Origin: Candidatus Sulfopaludibacter sp. SbA3
GTDB taxonomy: Bacteria; Acidobacteriota; Terriglobia; Bryobacterales; Bryobacteraceae
Assembly (NCBI GenBank): GCA_945893365.1
Contig: CAMDED010000052.1
Span: 1-46,844 of the forward strand
DNA: 46,844 bases
Direction of reading: 5' to 3'
Both the position numbers and the translations under genes were made by a program. Positions 15,990-25,282 of this stretch are shown here, one piece after another (position 1 is the first letter of the stretch; each line of letters starts with the position of its first letter). The notes under the pieces were generated by a model. It was not told where the DNA came from. It saw nothing but the letters and a program-made list of their open reading frames with translations, and did no database searches.

Positions 15990-18290
15990 TCAATTGTCGT
16001 AGGGACGTCCCGCAGCCGTCAGAAGATCGACCTTCTCCAATAATTCCCGCCGGTTGATCGGTTTGCTCAAATAGTCGTCCATGCCACTTTCCAGGCACTT
16101 TTCACGATCACCCTTGAGCGCGTGGGCTGTGAGAGCGAGAATCGGAACACGGGGACCGGCCTTCTCATTTGACCGGATGATGGCCGTGGCTTCGAATCCG
16201 TCCATTCCCGGCATCTGCATATCCATGATCACCAGGTCGAAGGGGTGCTTTTCATAAGCGTCCACCGCCTCGCTGCCATTCGAAGCGACCACTACCGAGT
16301 AGCCTTGCTTTTCCAGCAGACCGACGGCAACTCGCTGATTCACCACGTTGTCCTCGGCCAGCAGGATGCGCAGTCTTCGAACCTGCGCCACGGCGGCGAT
16401 GTCGTCCTCGGCCGCATGACGCACCTCGATCCGTTTCCTGTTTCCTGTCGCCGACATCACCGCATTCCAAAGCGCGGCCTGCGAAACCGGTTTGGTGACA
16501 AAGTGCTCGATGCCCGACTCCTCGCACCGGCCGACGTCGCCGTTCGGATCGAGCGTACCGAGCATCATGATCGTGACGGCCTCAATGCCGGCAGTGGCTT
16601 TGATCCGGTCCGCCATAGCGAATCCCTCGCCCTTCTTTCCAGCGTCGAGCAGCACCACCCGAATCGGATCTCCCTCTTTCATGCGCCGCATCAGCAATTC
16701 GAGACCTTCCTCTCCCCTTCCCACGGCCATTGGACGCATCTGCCAGGATGTGAAAACGTCTTCGAGGACGCGCCTTTTCAACGGGCTGTCATCGATCACC
16801 AGCACCGGTACGCCCCGCATCGCCGCGTCATCGGCGCGAAAATCCACGCTCGCGCCCTCCGTCACTACGAAGCTGTTGGTGAAGTGGAACGTGGAGCCTT
16901 TGCCGGGCCCGCTGTCCACCCAGATCCGTCCGCCCATCATCTCCACCAGCTTCCGGCAGATCGACAGTCCCAACCCCGTGCCACCGTACTTGCGGGTGGT
17001 GGAGCCGTCGGCTTGTTCGAAAGGTTCGAAAATGTGCTGTTGCTTGTTGAGCGGTATTCCCACTCCCGTGTCGCGAACGGCGAAATGAAGCTGAACGTTG
17101 TTCGCCTCGCTCGACTCGACTCGCACCTCTACCGAGATTTCACCCTTCGCCGTGAATTTGATCGCATTGCCGATCAGGTTGATCAGGATCTGCCGCAGCC
17201 GGTGAGGATCGCCGACGACACCCTGCGGGACGCCCGGGCGGCAATAGCAGACCAGTTCCAGACCTTTCTGGTGAGCGCGCAGCGCAAGCAGCTTCATCGT
17301 TTCATCGAGCGACGCCCGCAGCTCGAAATCGACCGGATCGAGAACAAACTTGCCGGCTTCGATCTTCGAAAAGTCGAGAATGTCGTTGAGTATCTCGAGC
17401 AGCGATTCCGCCGACGCTTTCACCGTCCGCAAATTGTCCAGCTGCACAGGATTCACGCTCGCGTCGAGCGCCAGCTCCGTCATTCCGAGAATCCCGTTCA
17501 TCGGCGTGCGGATCTCGTGGCTCATGTTCGCCAGAAACTCGCTCTTCAGCCGCGTGGCGTCTTCCGCCTTCCGCTTGGCGCTGCTCAGCTGTGAATTCTG
17601 CTCCTGGATCTGCGCCAGCATGTCGTTGAACGCGTCGATCAGAATTCCCACTTCGTCGTTGCCGTGTTTCGCCGCCCGTACGCTGTAGTCCTTGTCGGCC
17701 GACACTTGGCGCGCCGTCACCGCCAGCTTCAACACCGGTCCGGATATTATGCGCTGCAGCCTGGTCGACAGGATCACTGCCACCAGGAACGACAGCGCCA
17801 GCACCAGCAGCGCGATGGATGCATAACGCGTCATCCGCAGTGAGCTTTTCTGCAGATCGGACCACACGTAGAGAGTGCCGATCCGCTCCCTATCGAGAAC
17901 GATGTCCTGAAACCGGAAGACGGCTTCGTCCCCAAAATAAGTCCCCGGAGCGCTCGGAGCCGGCGGAAGCCTGGCGCCGCCGTCCCGCGAGTAGCGGGCG
18001 AAAACCACTCCGTCCCGGGCGAATATGCATGCCGCGACGATATGCGGCTGGCTGCGTAGCGCCGCCAGAATTTCTTTCGCCCCGCGCTGATCCTGAAAAG
18101 CCAGCGCCGCCGTACTGTTGGCGGCGATCACCTCGGAAAGCGAGGCGACCTCGGCCGCGATGTCGTTGCGCGAGGAAATCCGTTCGTTAAGCAGAAACGC
18201 TCCGCAGGCGACCAGCAGCGAGACCCCGCTGGTGAGGATCATGATCAGCGATAGCTTGCGCTTGATGGAGAGATCCTGGAACGTCAGCAT
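15990..18290 (-). CDS. Hybrid sensor histidine kinase, CHASE8-HAMP-HisKA-HATPase-REC-REC
   Basis: The 766-residue inner-membrane protein has a transmembrane segment (about 13-35), a periplasmic CHASE8-like sensor (about 36-150, with the hallmark [10 protein letters not shown]), a second membrane helix (157-175) and HAMP (176-230). HisKA follows with the phospho-accepting His258 in [15 protein letters not shown], then HATPase (N-box [26 protein letters not shown]). Two receiver domains close the protein. REC1 (about 495-612) keeps Asp549 and Lys600 but lacks the usual DxxMPxMDG loop. REC2 (about 640-756) is canonical, with Asp690 in [11 protein letters not shown] and Lys743. No output domain is present, so a separate Hpt or regulator is expected. 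It starts 3 bp after yfiR and is last in the receptor 2 operon. Confidence 0.93.
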   Translation of the reverse strand: MLTFQDLSIKRKLSLIMILTSGVSLLVACGAFLLNERISSRNDIAAEVASLSEVIAANSTAALAFQDQRGAKEILAALRSQPHIVAACIFARDGVVFARYSRDGGARLPPAPSAPGTYFGDEAVFRFQDIVLDRERIGTLYVWSDLQKSSLRMTRYASIALLVLALSFLVAVILSTRLQRIISGPVLKLAVTARQVSADKDYSVRAAKHGNDEVGILIDAFNDMLAQIQEQNSQLSSAKRKAEDATRLKSEFLANMSHEIRTPMNGILGMTELALDASVNPVQLDNLRTVKASAESLLEILNDILDFSKIEAGKFVLDPVDFELRASLDETMKLLALRAHQKGLELVCYCRPGVPQGVVGDPHRLRQILINLIGNAIKFTAKGEISVEVRVESSEANNVQLHFAVRDTGVGIPLNKQQHIFEPFEQADGSTTRKYGGTGLGLSICRKLVEMMGGRIWVDSGPGKGSTFHFTNSFVVTEGASVDFRADDAAMRGVPVLVIDDSPLKRRVLEDVFTSWQMRPMAVGRGEEGLELLMRRMKEGDPIRVVLLDAGKKGEGFAMADRIKATAGIEAVTIMMLGTLDPNGDVGRCEESGIEHFVTKPVSQAALWNAVMSATGNRKRIEVRHAAEDDIAAVAQVRRLRILLAEDNVVNQRVAVGLLEKQGYSVVVASNGSEAVDAYEKHPFDLVIMDMQMPGMDGFEATAIIRSNEKAGPRVPILALTAHALKGDREKCLESGMDDYLSKPINRRELLEKVDLLTAAGRPYDN

Positions 18291-18293
18291 CGT

Positions 18294-18908
18294 TTAGCTC
18301 TTCCCTCGCGGGTTCTGTTCCTGAACAATCCGGGCCAGCCTCAGAAGCTTGTAGCTGATCTTGATACGCGCGCGTTCCACCGCGTTGGCGTTAACCTCCA
18401 GGCCAACCGTGTCATCCCGAGTCGTCAGATTCACCATGCCGCCCTGCTCGGCGAACCCCTTGACCTCAGCCATCGTCAGCACTCCGTCGATTTTTACTTT
18501 TTGCAGGATCTGCGTTATGCGCTTCTTCTCCGAGGCGCTGATGAACAGGATGTGGCACCCTTTCACTTCCACGTCCGTCAGTTCCGTCAGCCGGCGGATT
18601 GTCAGCGCCCTTCCGCTTACCGTCTTTCCCCGCAGCGTCTTTTCAAGCGAGCCGCCGAATGGGTCCTGGCCGATAATCCCGATCACGATCGGCGTTCCCG
18701 CGGCCATTTTTTCCGCCGGCCATTCGACGAACTTGGCCAGGTTGAACAGGAACATCGCCTTGACCTGATTGCCTAGTCCGCCGTCCGGGGATTCGCCGCT
18801 CGCCGTCAGGCTCAGAAAGAACGCCGCCAGGAGAATACGCGTCAACAGCCCCTTTCGGCGACGGTGTGTAACGGCGATCCTCCCGGTCGGATTTAATCTC
18901 GAAGCCAT
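18294..18908 (-). CDS. YfiR-like periplasmic protein (DUF4154)
   Basis: The 204-residue product has an N-terminal leader with basic residues (RRRKGLLTRILLAAFFLSLTASG). The YfiR/DUF4154 fold follows from about 45: QVKAMFLFNLAKFVEWP, IGIIGQDPFGGSL, CHILFISASEKKR, VLTMAEVKGFAEQGGMVNL. In Pseudomonas, YfiR is a periplasmic inhibitor that holds the CHASE8-containing cyclase YfiN off. Here the next gene, 3 bp away, encodes a CHASE8-type histidine kinase, so an analogous control is inferred. The gene lies 10 bp after the TonB receptor 2 stop. The ATG at 18908 lacks a good ribosome site; a TTG just before LLTRILL with AAGGGG ahead of it is an alternative start. Confidence 0.88.
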   Translation of the reverse strand: MASRLNPTGRIAVTHRRRKGLLTRILLAAFFLSLTASGESPDGGLGNQVKAMFLFNLAKFVEWPAEKMAAGTPIVIGIIGQDPFGGSLEKTLRGKTVSGRALTIRRLTELTDVEVKGCHILFISASEKKRITQILQKVKIDGVLTMAEVKGFAEQGGMVNLTTRDDTVGLEVNANAVERARIKISYKLLRLARIVQEQNPRGKS

Positions 18909-18918
18909 GTGGCTGTCT

Positions 18919-21900
18919 TTAGAACGTCAACTTGAGCCCGAACTGAACCTGCCGTGATGTGGTCGTAGTGCTGGTGATTCGCCCCCAGTTCGGCGCTCTG
19001 TCTCCATTCGCATTGGAAAAAGCCACCGTTCCGCTCGGTACAGCGAAATTCGGCCGGTTCCCAATATTGAACACCTCGGTGCGAAACTGCAGATGCGCCC
19101 GCTCGCTCAGCGCGAACATCTTCACCGCCGAGAAATCTATTCCCACCAGCCCGGGCCCGATAAGCGTGTTGCGGCCCAGGTTGCCGCGAGTGTTCGCCGC
19201 CTGCAACTCAAACGCGCCGATGTCCCAGTAGCGATCCGGACCGCCCAGGATCGGGTCGCCCGTATGACCCGCCTTGAGGTTCGGCCGCTCATTCAGGGAA
19301 AACGAAGCCGTGTTCAAATTCCCCGAGCGGTTGAACCCCAGCCGCACCGTGAACGGCGCCCCCGATTGCAGCGTGCTCACGTTGTTCACCTGCCATCCCT
19401 TCAGCAGAGCCCCCAAAGGCCCGCGCATCGACCTTCCGAACGGAAGGTCGTAAGTCCAATTGAAAACCAGGTTGTGCTTGACGAAAAACGAGGACAGGCC
19501 GCGGTCCCTCTTGCGGTCGTACCAGTCCGAGCTGTATTGAACGCCGTTGTCGAAATCTTGGGAGTTGACGCCGCTCGAATCGTCCACCGAGCGCGCGAAC
19601 GTGTAGGAGGCCTGCGCGCGCAGCCCGCTCGAAAACCGTTTCACCGCGCTTAGCTGCAGCGAATTGTAGAAGGATTGCGAATCGGTGGCCCGCGACGTGA
19701 CTCCCGCGAAATTGGGATTCCGGCGTCCCGCCAGCGGTTGGTAAAACTTCACTCCCCCGACCACGGTCTCCGGCGCCATATTCGTCTCTCCTATGCGCAG
19801 CAGATGAATGCCGCGCGATCCTGCATAGGCCGCCGAAACATCCCAACTGCCCGGCAGAGAGCGCTGCACGGTGAAATTGAACTGCATAATGTACGGCGAT
19901 TGCAGATCGTAGTTTACGGTCTGTAACTGCGCCTTTATCGGCGTCAGCGGATCGAAAGTCGCCACGCCGTTGGGAAACGCCGGGTTGGGGAATGATGTCC
20001 GCGTGGTGAACGGCGGATTCAAACTGCCGGCGAAAAACAGGTACTTGGCTTGAATCTCGTCGTAGAACACCCCGAAGCCCGCGCGGACCGAGGTCCTGCC
20101 GTTGGAAAACGGATCCCACGCCATCCCTACGCGCGGCGCAAAGTTGCGCAGCGAGGAATTCCTGTACCATGGATTTCCCACCGTGATCCGGCTGTCGGTT
20201 ATATAACGCAGGTTCGACGTCTTTCCGTTAGCCTCCGTCGGCACGGTGACGAATTCGTAGCGCAAGCCCAGATTGACCGTAAAATTGGGCCGGATCCGGA
20301 CATCGTCCTGCGCGAAAAATCCCCATAGCGACTGGCGGTAGGCGCGGATCGGATCGACCAGGCCCGGCAGCGCCACGTCCATGCTGGAAGGCCTGCCCGT
20401 GAGGAAGCTTTCCAGATTGGGGAAATTCATCACGCCGCCCTTCTGGCTCACCGAATTCTGGTTGAACTGGATGCGCTGGCCCATAAAGCCGGTCCTCAGC
20501 CCGTGCGCTCCGCGCGTGAGTATCAAAGTGTTGCTCCACTGAAAGTTATTCAGCCGGTCCAGCCGCGGCAGTCGAAAATCGCCGCCCATGGCCGGCAGCA
20601 GCCCGAGGATATTGATGAATCCGAATGGCTCGCCGGGCACGAACGAGAGCGCGGCCGGAATCGCCACGGTCCGCTCATTCGCGGCCTCCCCCGTCGAGCG
20701 GTTGAATCCCAGCCGGAGGATGTTGAGCAGGGTGGGCGAAAATATGTGCTGCTCTTCGAGCGTCACGTACTGGTTGCGCGATCTCTCCTTGACGAAGGCG
20801 ATCGGCGGCGAATTGGCGCTCTGCCGGTCCACCGAGCCACTGCTTATCGTGTATCGCCCGAACAGCGTATCGGCGGCGGAAAAATGATGGTCGATGCGGC
20901 CCTGAACAAAATGTTCTTCCGTCGGCTGCGATCTGGAAAACAGATCCTCGGCCACCCCGCCGCCGAGCGACCGCCCGTTGGGCAGCGGAAACAGGGCATC
21001 GAGATACGCCGGAATCGCCGGGTGAATCTCGATGCGGCGTCCTCCGAGCAGGCCCGTCCGCGCCTCGACGTCGGGGACCGGCGCCACGCCCGTGATCCCC
21101 AGCCGTTCCGTCAGCGCTTCATAGGCGAAGAAGAAAAAGGTTCGGTTCCGCCGGATCGGCCCGCCCACGGTGCCGCCGTACTGGTTCCGCTTGAACGCTG
21201 GCGTCGGCTGGTCGCCGGGATCGAAGAAGTTCTTCGCGTCCAGCCGGGAATTGCGCAGAAACTCGAATGCCGCGCCGTGAATTGCGTTCTCGCCCGAGCG
21301 CGTCACCGCGTGGACCACTCCGCCCGCGGACCGTCCGAATTCCGCGGAAAACGAGTTGGTCAGCACCTGAAATTCCAGCACCGCCTCGACGCCGAGCAGC
21401 AGCCCCGCCACCGATCCCGGGGTCTTATCGTACACGCCGTTGATATCCGTTCCGTCGAGCAGGAAAACGTTCTGTTCAGGCCGTGCCCCGTTGATGGAGA
21501 TTTTAGGCGCCCGTCCTCCGATCACATCCTTCCCCGCGGCCAGCGCCACGGTCACGCCCGGATGCAGCAGCGCAAGCTGCTGGAACGATCTGCCGTTGAG
21601 GGGCAGATCGCGGATCTGCTTGTCGTCGGTTAGCCCGCTCAATGCGCCCGATGTCAGGTTGATTCGCGCTACCGTCACCGCTCCGGGAGACCTGCCCGTA
21701 CTCTTTTCCGCTGAAACGGCAAGATTGATGACGGCATCCTGACCGACCGCCAACTGGATATTTTCCACGATGGTATCGCCGAAATTTGCAAAATCGAGCG
21801 CCGAGACCCGAAGGTCGTATTCCCCAGGTGGTAGCAGTGGTACACGGAAACGCCCCGAGTCGTCGGTCGTGATGATCCACTCCCCCCCGGTCTTCATGTT

Positions 21901-22035
21901 TCTCAAGGACAGCGTTGTTTTCGAAACCGCATCGCCAGCCTCATTCTTCAGCGTTCCCTGAATGCCGGCGCCGGTCGTCTGCGCCACCATGGCGGAAGTG
22001 ATTGCGTAAACAGCAAGTAACCTGTAGCAGGACAA
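18919..22035 (-). CDS. TonB-dependent receptor 2 (CarboxypepD_reg, Oar-like)
   Basis: The mature protein has a carboxypeptidase-regulatory-like domain (GIQGTLKNEAGDAVSKTTLSL), a plug with INGARPEQNVFLLDGTDING and a large barrel. The barrel ends in QFGLKLTF, with the terminal Phe of outer-membrane proteins. TTG at 22035 is preferred as start (1038 residues): AGGGAG lies 6 nt upstream and the leader SCYRLLAVYAITSAMVAQ begins there. ATG at 22107 would add 24 residues without leader character. It heads an operon with yfiR and the hybrid kinase, 10 and 3 bp apart, which suggests that uptake or occupancy of this receptor feeds signalling. Ligand unknown. Confidence 0.88.
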   Translation of the reverse strand: MSCYRLLAVYAITSAMVAQTTGAGIQGTLKNEAGDAVSKTTLSLRNMKTGGEWIITTDDSGRFRVPLLPPGEYDLRVSALDFANFGDTIVENIQLAVGQDAVINLAVSAEKSTGRSPGAVTVARINLTSGALSGLTDDKQIRDLPLNGRSFQQLALLHPGVTVALAAGKDVIGGRAPKISINGARPEQNVFLLDGTDINGVYDKTPGSVAGLLLGVEAVLEFQVLTNSFSAEFGRSAGGVVHAVTRSGENAIHGAAFEFLRNSRLDAKNFFDPGDQPTPAFKRNQYGGTVGGPIRRNRTFFFFAYEALTERLGITGVAPVPDVEARTGLLGGRRIEIHPAIPAYLDALFPLPNGRSLGGGVAEDLFSRSQPTEEHFVQGRIDHHFSAADTLFGRYTISSGSVDRQSANSPPIAFVKERSRNQYVTLEEQHIFSPTLLNILRLGFNRSTGEAANERTVAIPAALSFVPGEPFGFINILGLLPAMGGDFRLPRLDRLNNFQWSNTLILTRGAHGLRTGFMGQRIQFNQNSVSQKGGVMNFPNLESFLTGRPSSMDVALPGLVDPIRAYRQSLWGFFAQDDVRIRPNFTVNLGLRYEFVTVPTEANGKTSNLRYITDSRITVGNPWYRNSSLRNFAPRVGMAWDPFSNGRTSVRAGFGVFYDEIQAKYLFFAGSLNPPFTTRTSFPNPAFPNGVATFDPLTPIKAQLQTVNYDLQSPYIMQFNFTVQRSLPGSWDVSAAYAGSRGIHLLRIGETNMAPETVVGGVKFYQPLAGRRNPNFAGVTSRATDSQSFYNSLQLSAVKRFSSGLRAQASYTFARSVDDSSGVNSQDFDNGVQYSSDWYDRKRDRGLSSFFVKHNLVFNWTYDLPFGRSMRGPLGALLKGWQVNNVSTLQSGAPFTVRLGFNRSGNLNTASFSLNERPNLKAGHTGDPILGGPDRYWDIGAFELQAANTRGNLGRNTLIGPGLVGIDFSAVKMFALSERAHLQFRTEVFNIGNRPNFAVPSGTVAFSNANGDRAPNWGRITSTTTTSRQVQFGLKLTF

Positions 22036-22199
22036 AGTTGGCTCCCTGACGGCATGAGCAATGCGGGGCGGGTATTCCCGGAACGGTCCACGACAGGCCG
22101 GGCTCAACCGTTACCTCCCTATCGGCAGAATCGGGCAAATGCGTTAGGTATGGTAGCCGAAACCGGGTCAAGGTTTCTAATCAGCAACTTGCGATCACG

Positions 22200-22364
22200 T
22201 GCAACAACTTCAAGACTCGTGCTCCAATCCCTCTTCGCTCTCCTGGCAATGCTACGAGTCTTTCTCCCGCAGCCTGCATGAATGAAACCGCCTTGGAGAT
22301 CTTAGCCCTGCGGCAGCGGATCGCCGTCCTGACCAAGACCTCCGCCCACCTTGACCAAACGTGA
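22200..22364 (+). pseudogene. Integrase/transposase N-terminal scrap
   Basis: Two adjoining frames give TRLVLQSLFALLAMLRVFL and then, from ATG 22278 to TGA 22364, ETALEILALRQRIAVLTK. The LEILALRQ-x-IAVL signature is the N-terminus of rve-type integrases of the IS481/IS3-like group. Nothing of the DDE catalytic core follows. It abuts the ankyrin pseudogene at 22365. Confidence 0.6.
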
Positions 22365-22365
22365 C

Positions 22366-23070
22366 GCACTGTAGTCCAGCATAACCTCCGTTAAAATCCG
22401 TGTGCTGATCCGCCCCGCTCAAGCAGCACTCTCGCCACGGCTTCGCGGCCCAAGCGGCACGCCCAGCCGCGTACTTATTAGGATCTCGCCGCGAACATCC
22501 GTTACCGCTCCATCGTCGAGCAGCGCCCTCGCGACTGCCCCTTCCTCTTCCGTTGCTCGCCCATGGCAGCCACCTCATGCAGCACCGTTCTGCTGAAACC
22601 GCCGATCGGGCTCGGGCCGCAGCTCGCGAACGCTAACTAACCGGAAGCAAGCGAGATAGGCGCCGCGATCGAGCTCGGGATTTTCCGCGGAGAGCCACGG
22701 AATGTGGTTCCAGAAATCGAGCGATCTCGCCAGAAACCAGAACCAGCGTGGATCGTCGCGCGCCGGTCGATGCGTTCGAGCGCGATCCGTACGACCTCCA
22801 GGTCGCCGCCGCTCGCGCCAAAAGGCCAGCAAGTCCACCGCCAAGGTTCTCCCCAGGGGACACCGTTCCCTCCGAAAGCGCTCCGCGATCTTCTTGCGCA
22901 ATCATCCGCCGCACCAGCCCGGTCTGGCGGTAGATCGCGGCTGTGTCCGTCCCGACGCCGCCGCCGTGGACCCGGAACAATTCGACCATCGCCCATTGCC
23001 GGTGGCTAAAGGCCGAGTGTGCCGGCGATCCGCTCGAGTGGTGCAGCCGTTCCGACGCCGCGCCCATCAC
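22366..23070 (-). pseudogene. Ankyrin-repeat protein, multiply frameshifted
   Basis: Reading downstream from GTG/ATG at 23070-23066 and changing frame at least four times gives a continuous ankyrin-type protein: WAMVELFRVHGG, TDTAAIYRQTGLVRRMIAQE, then FGASGGDLEVVRIALERID, then DPRWFWFLARSLDFWNHIPW and ELDRGAYLACFRLV, then TVLHEVAAMGE, then VARALLDDGAVTDVRGEI, then REAVARVLLERG and GADQHTDFNGG. These pieces match the helix-turn-helix ankyrin pattern. The start codon overlaps the TGA of the TPR gene (TGATG), so it was once the translationally coupled last gene of the receptor 3 operon. Its far end is cut where the integrase scrap begins. Confidence 0.75.
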
Positions 23071-24224
23071 GGCTGCTTCGATTTTCTGAAATGCTCTTCC
23101 GCTTTTTCCGTTTGGCCCAACCGCCGGTAGACGAGACCCAGCTGGTACTGGACCGTCCCGGCCCCGGGCATATATTCCGCGGCTTTCTCGAGGCGTTGGC
23201 GCGCCTGTTCGAGATCACCCCTGACCAGAAAGAGTTTGCCCAATTCGAGCATCAGTTGCCCGCTCGCGGGATTCTGCCGCTCCGCCGCCAGGTACTCGCG
23301 TTCCGCTTCTTCATAATCGCCATTCTCCTTGTATACGATCCCCAGCAGGAGATGCGCGTCCGGGGCGCCACGCCGAGCCGCGCGCTGAAACGCGGCCGTA
23401 GCTTCCTCGGTCTTCCCTTGCTTTCGGTAGAGAAGACCCTCGGCGATCTCGACGCGCGGACTGCCGGGCTCGGCCTCGCGCAGGTTTCGCAGCGCGAGCT
23501 TACTGAGCGGGCTTTCCACCACATGGTGGCTCGCGAGCGCGAACAGGAACTGCGTATCCGGATGGTCGGGAAACCTTCTTTGCGCGACAATCGCTTCCGC
23601 GAGCGCCTGCGGCGCTTCATCGATTTTGATCAACGAGTCGATCAGGAAGTTCCAGTAGTGAGCGTTCGAGTCGTCAAGCTGGCGGGCGCGGCGAATCTGC
23701 TCGATCGCTTCACCGGCGCGGTTGAATCTTCCCAAGGCGAAGGCTGTGACCGCAAAATACTGCGCGGCCTGGCGGGGGTCGGCGGGCGGTGAGATCTTCG
23801 AAAGCGTATCGAGCGCTTGCTGAGGCTTGCCCGATTCGTTCTGCGCCATCGCAAGCTCCACCATCAGCCGCTCGCGCTCCGGATACTTCCTTTCAAGCGC
23901 CTTGGTGAAATAAGAAATAGCCTGCGCCCACTGCTGCTGGTACAACTTCGCCTGCCCCAGATAAAAGTATCCGAAGGGATTCGCCGGATCGAGCCGAACG
24001 ACAGTGAGAAAGTGCCGGTTAGAGACATCCCACTGGTTGGCCTGCGCCGCAATCACGCCCAGTATCATGTGCCCGTGGACTGCGCCCGGATCGCGCGCGG
24101 CAACCTGGCGGGCGAGGACCGCGGCCCTCTCCAAATCGCCGGCGCGAAACGCCTCATCGGCCCGTTCCAGCAGCGAGGTCCCGGCTTGAAACAAAAGCGC
24201 CAACGAGACGAGCAGCGATTTCAT
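23067..24224 (-). CDS. Secreted TPR-repeat protein
   Basis: The 385-residue protein has a signal peptide (KSLLVSLALLFQAGTS) and about ten TPR units: ERADEAFRAGDLERAAVLARQ, NPFGYFYLGQAKLYQQQWAQA, and a clean C-terminal block from 300 (HLLLGIVYKENGDYEEAEREY, TVQYQLGLVYRRLGQTEKAEEHF). It is likely a periplasmic scaffold. ATG 24224 overlaps the oxidoreductase stop by 4 bp (ATGA), so the two are co-translated. The long upstream extension to 24251 is rejected because the leader begins at 24224. At the 3' end its TGA overlaps the start of the ankyrin pseudogene. Confidence 0.87.
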   Translation of the reverse strand: MKSLLVSLALLFQAGTSLLERADEAFRAGDLERAAVLARQVAARDPGAVHGHMILGVIAAQANQWDVSNRHFLTVVRLDPANPFGYFYLGQAKLYQQQWAQAISYFTKALERKYPERERLMVELAMAQNESGKPQQALDTLSKISPPADPRQAAQYFAVTAFALGRFNRAGEAIEQIRRARQLDDSNAHYWNFLIDSLIKIDEAPQALAEAIVAQRRFPDHPDTQFLFALASHHVVESPLSKLALRNLREAEPGSPRVEIAEGLLYRKQGKTEEATAAFQRAARRGAPDAHLLLGIVYKENGDYEEAEREYLAAERQNPASGQLMLELGKLFLVRGDLEQARQRLEKAAEYMPGAGTVQYQLGLVYRRLGQTEKAEEHFRKSKQP

Positions 24225-25282
24225 GCGGCCATCACCTTGATGGTCTGCCACGAGTTCGACTCATAGCCATCGGCGCGATCGGGTTCCCTCTCCCCGGGCT
24301 GTACCCGCCCTTTGACGTCGGTTGCCCGAACCGTCAGCGTGTACTCGCCCGATCGCGGGATCTTCCAGTCGAAAGACCATCGAGCCCACGAATAGGGCAG
24401 GGGACTGTCGTCAATCTTCGCCGGCATCCACGACTTTCCGCCGTCGAGGCTCATCTCCACTTTCGAAACCAAATTCTCGCCCGCCCAGGCGACACCCCTC
24501 GCAACGAACCGGCGGCTCGAGAGGATCGCGCCGTCCTGCGGTCTGGTAAAGACTGATTTGACCTGAATCCCGGTAACGCGGCCGGCGTCGCGGACTCCCG
24601 AGAGCAGCGACTTCACCTTACGGATATAGCCGTCGGCCGGCGCTGCGCCCGATACGGCGTCGATTCCGCGCAGCCACTTCACGGAGTCCATTCCATACCA
24701 GCCCGGAACGATGGCGCGCAGGGGGAACCCGTGACTCAGAGGGAGCTTTTCACCGTTCATCGCGTAGACGATGAGCGTATCGGGATGGAGCGCCTTTTCG
24801 ATGGGGATCGTGCGGCTGAAGCCATCGGCCGCACTCAGCGTCACGAAGCGCGCTTCAGGCGTCGCCGGCAGATTCGATGGGAGAAGAGATGCCAGCGGAA
24901 CACCCGTCCACTCGGCGTGACTTACAAGCCCGCCGCCAACCGGATTCTCCGCGCATTCGAGCGTAAAAAGGATATTTCTCTTGGGCCTCGCTACGACTTC
25001 GTCGAACGACAACTGCTTCCCGGCGACAGACAGCTTCCAGGCGGCCGAAGACAAATCGGCGGGTTGAGGGAAATGCTCGCGAACGAAGAACAACTCGTTC
25101 GGTACCGCCGCGTCATCGAGCAGGGAAAGATCAAAGGCGCTGACTTCGGCCTTCCGCGCAGGGAGAACCCGCGCGAAGGCCGAAGCCAGCAGGACTCGGC
25201 GTGTCAGCCCCTCACCATATGAGCTTAAGCGCCATTTGAAGTATCCGCGGGTCGCCATCCGTACCCGTAATTTTCCCAACAT
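24221..25282 (-). CDS. Sulfite-oxidase-family molybdopterin oxidoreductase
   Basis: The product matches the SUOX/YedY-type fold. The molybdopterin domain spans about 70-235: NILFTLECAEN with the molybdenum-ligand candidate Cys110, GGLVSHAEWTGVPLASLL, MNGEKLPLSHGFPLRAIVPGWYGMDSVKWL. The C-terminal Mo-co dimerisation domain spans about 240-350 (GVAWAGENLVSKVEMSLDGGKSW, and a final SNSWQTIKV). The usual CAGN is replaced by CAEN. A TRRVLLASAF stretch at 27-36 looks like a degenerate twin-arginine leader. ATG 25282 (353 aa) and ATG 25258 are both possible starts and both overlap the receptor 3 gene by more than 45 bp. It oxidises or reduces a small oxyanion or sulfoxide; substrate unknown. It precedes the TPR gene with an ATGA overlap. 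Confidence 0.82.
   Translation of the reverse strand: MLGKLRVRMATRGYFKWRLSSYGEGLTRRVLLASAFARVLPARKAEVSAFDLSLLDDAAVPNELFFVREHFPQPADLSSAAWKLSVAGKQLSFDEVVARPKRNILFTLECAENPVGGGLVSHAEWTGVPLASLLPSNLPATPEARFVTLSAADGFSRTIPIEKALHPDTLIVYAMNGEKLPLSHGFPLRAIVPGWYGMDSVKWLRGIDAVSGAAPADGYIRKVKSLLSGVRDAGRVTGIQVKSVFTRPQDGAILSSRRFVARGVAWAGENLVSKVEMSLDGGKSWMPAKIDDSPLPYSWARWSFDWKIPRSGEYTLTVRATDVKGRVQPGEREPDRADGYESNSWQTIKVMAA

Noticed and set aside
16245-17594. 449-codon plus-strand frame opposite the histidine kinase
   Set aside because: Its protein is His/Arg-rich and without domains; it mirrors the codon bias of the kinase on the other strand.
20503-21633. 376-codon plus-strand frame opposite receptor 2
   Set aside because: A complementary-strand shadow; the receptor on the minus strand has clear domains and ends.
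22145-22171. TTGACC with TACCTA as a promoter of receptor 2
   Set aside because: Spacing is 15 bp and the -10 is poor; it also lies at the edge of the integrase scrap.
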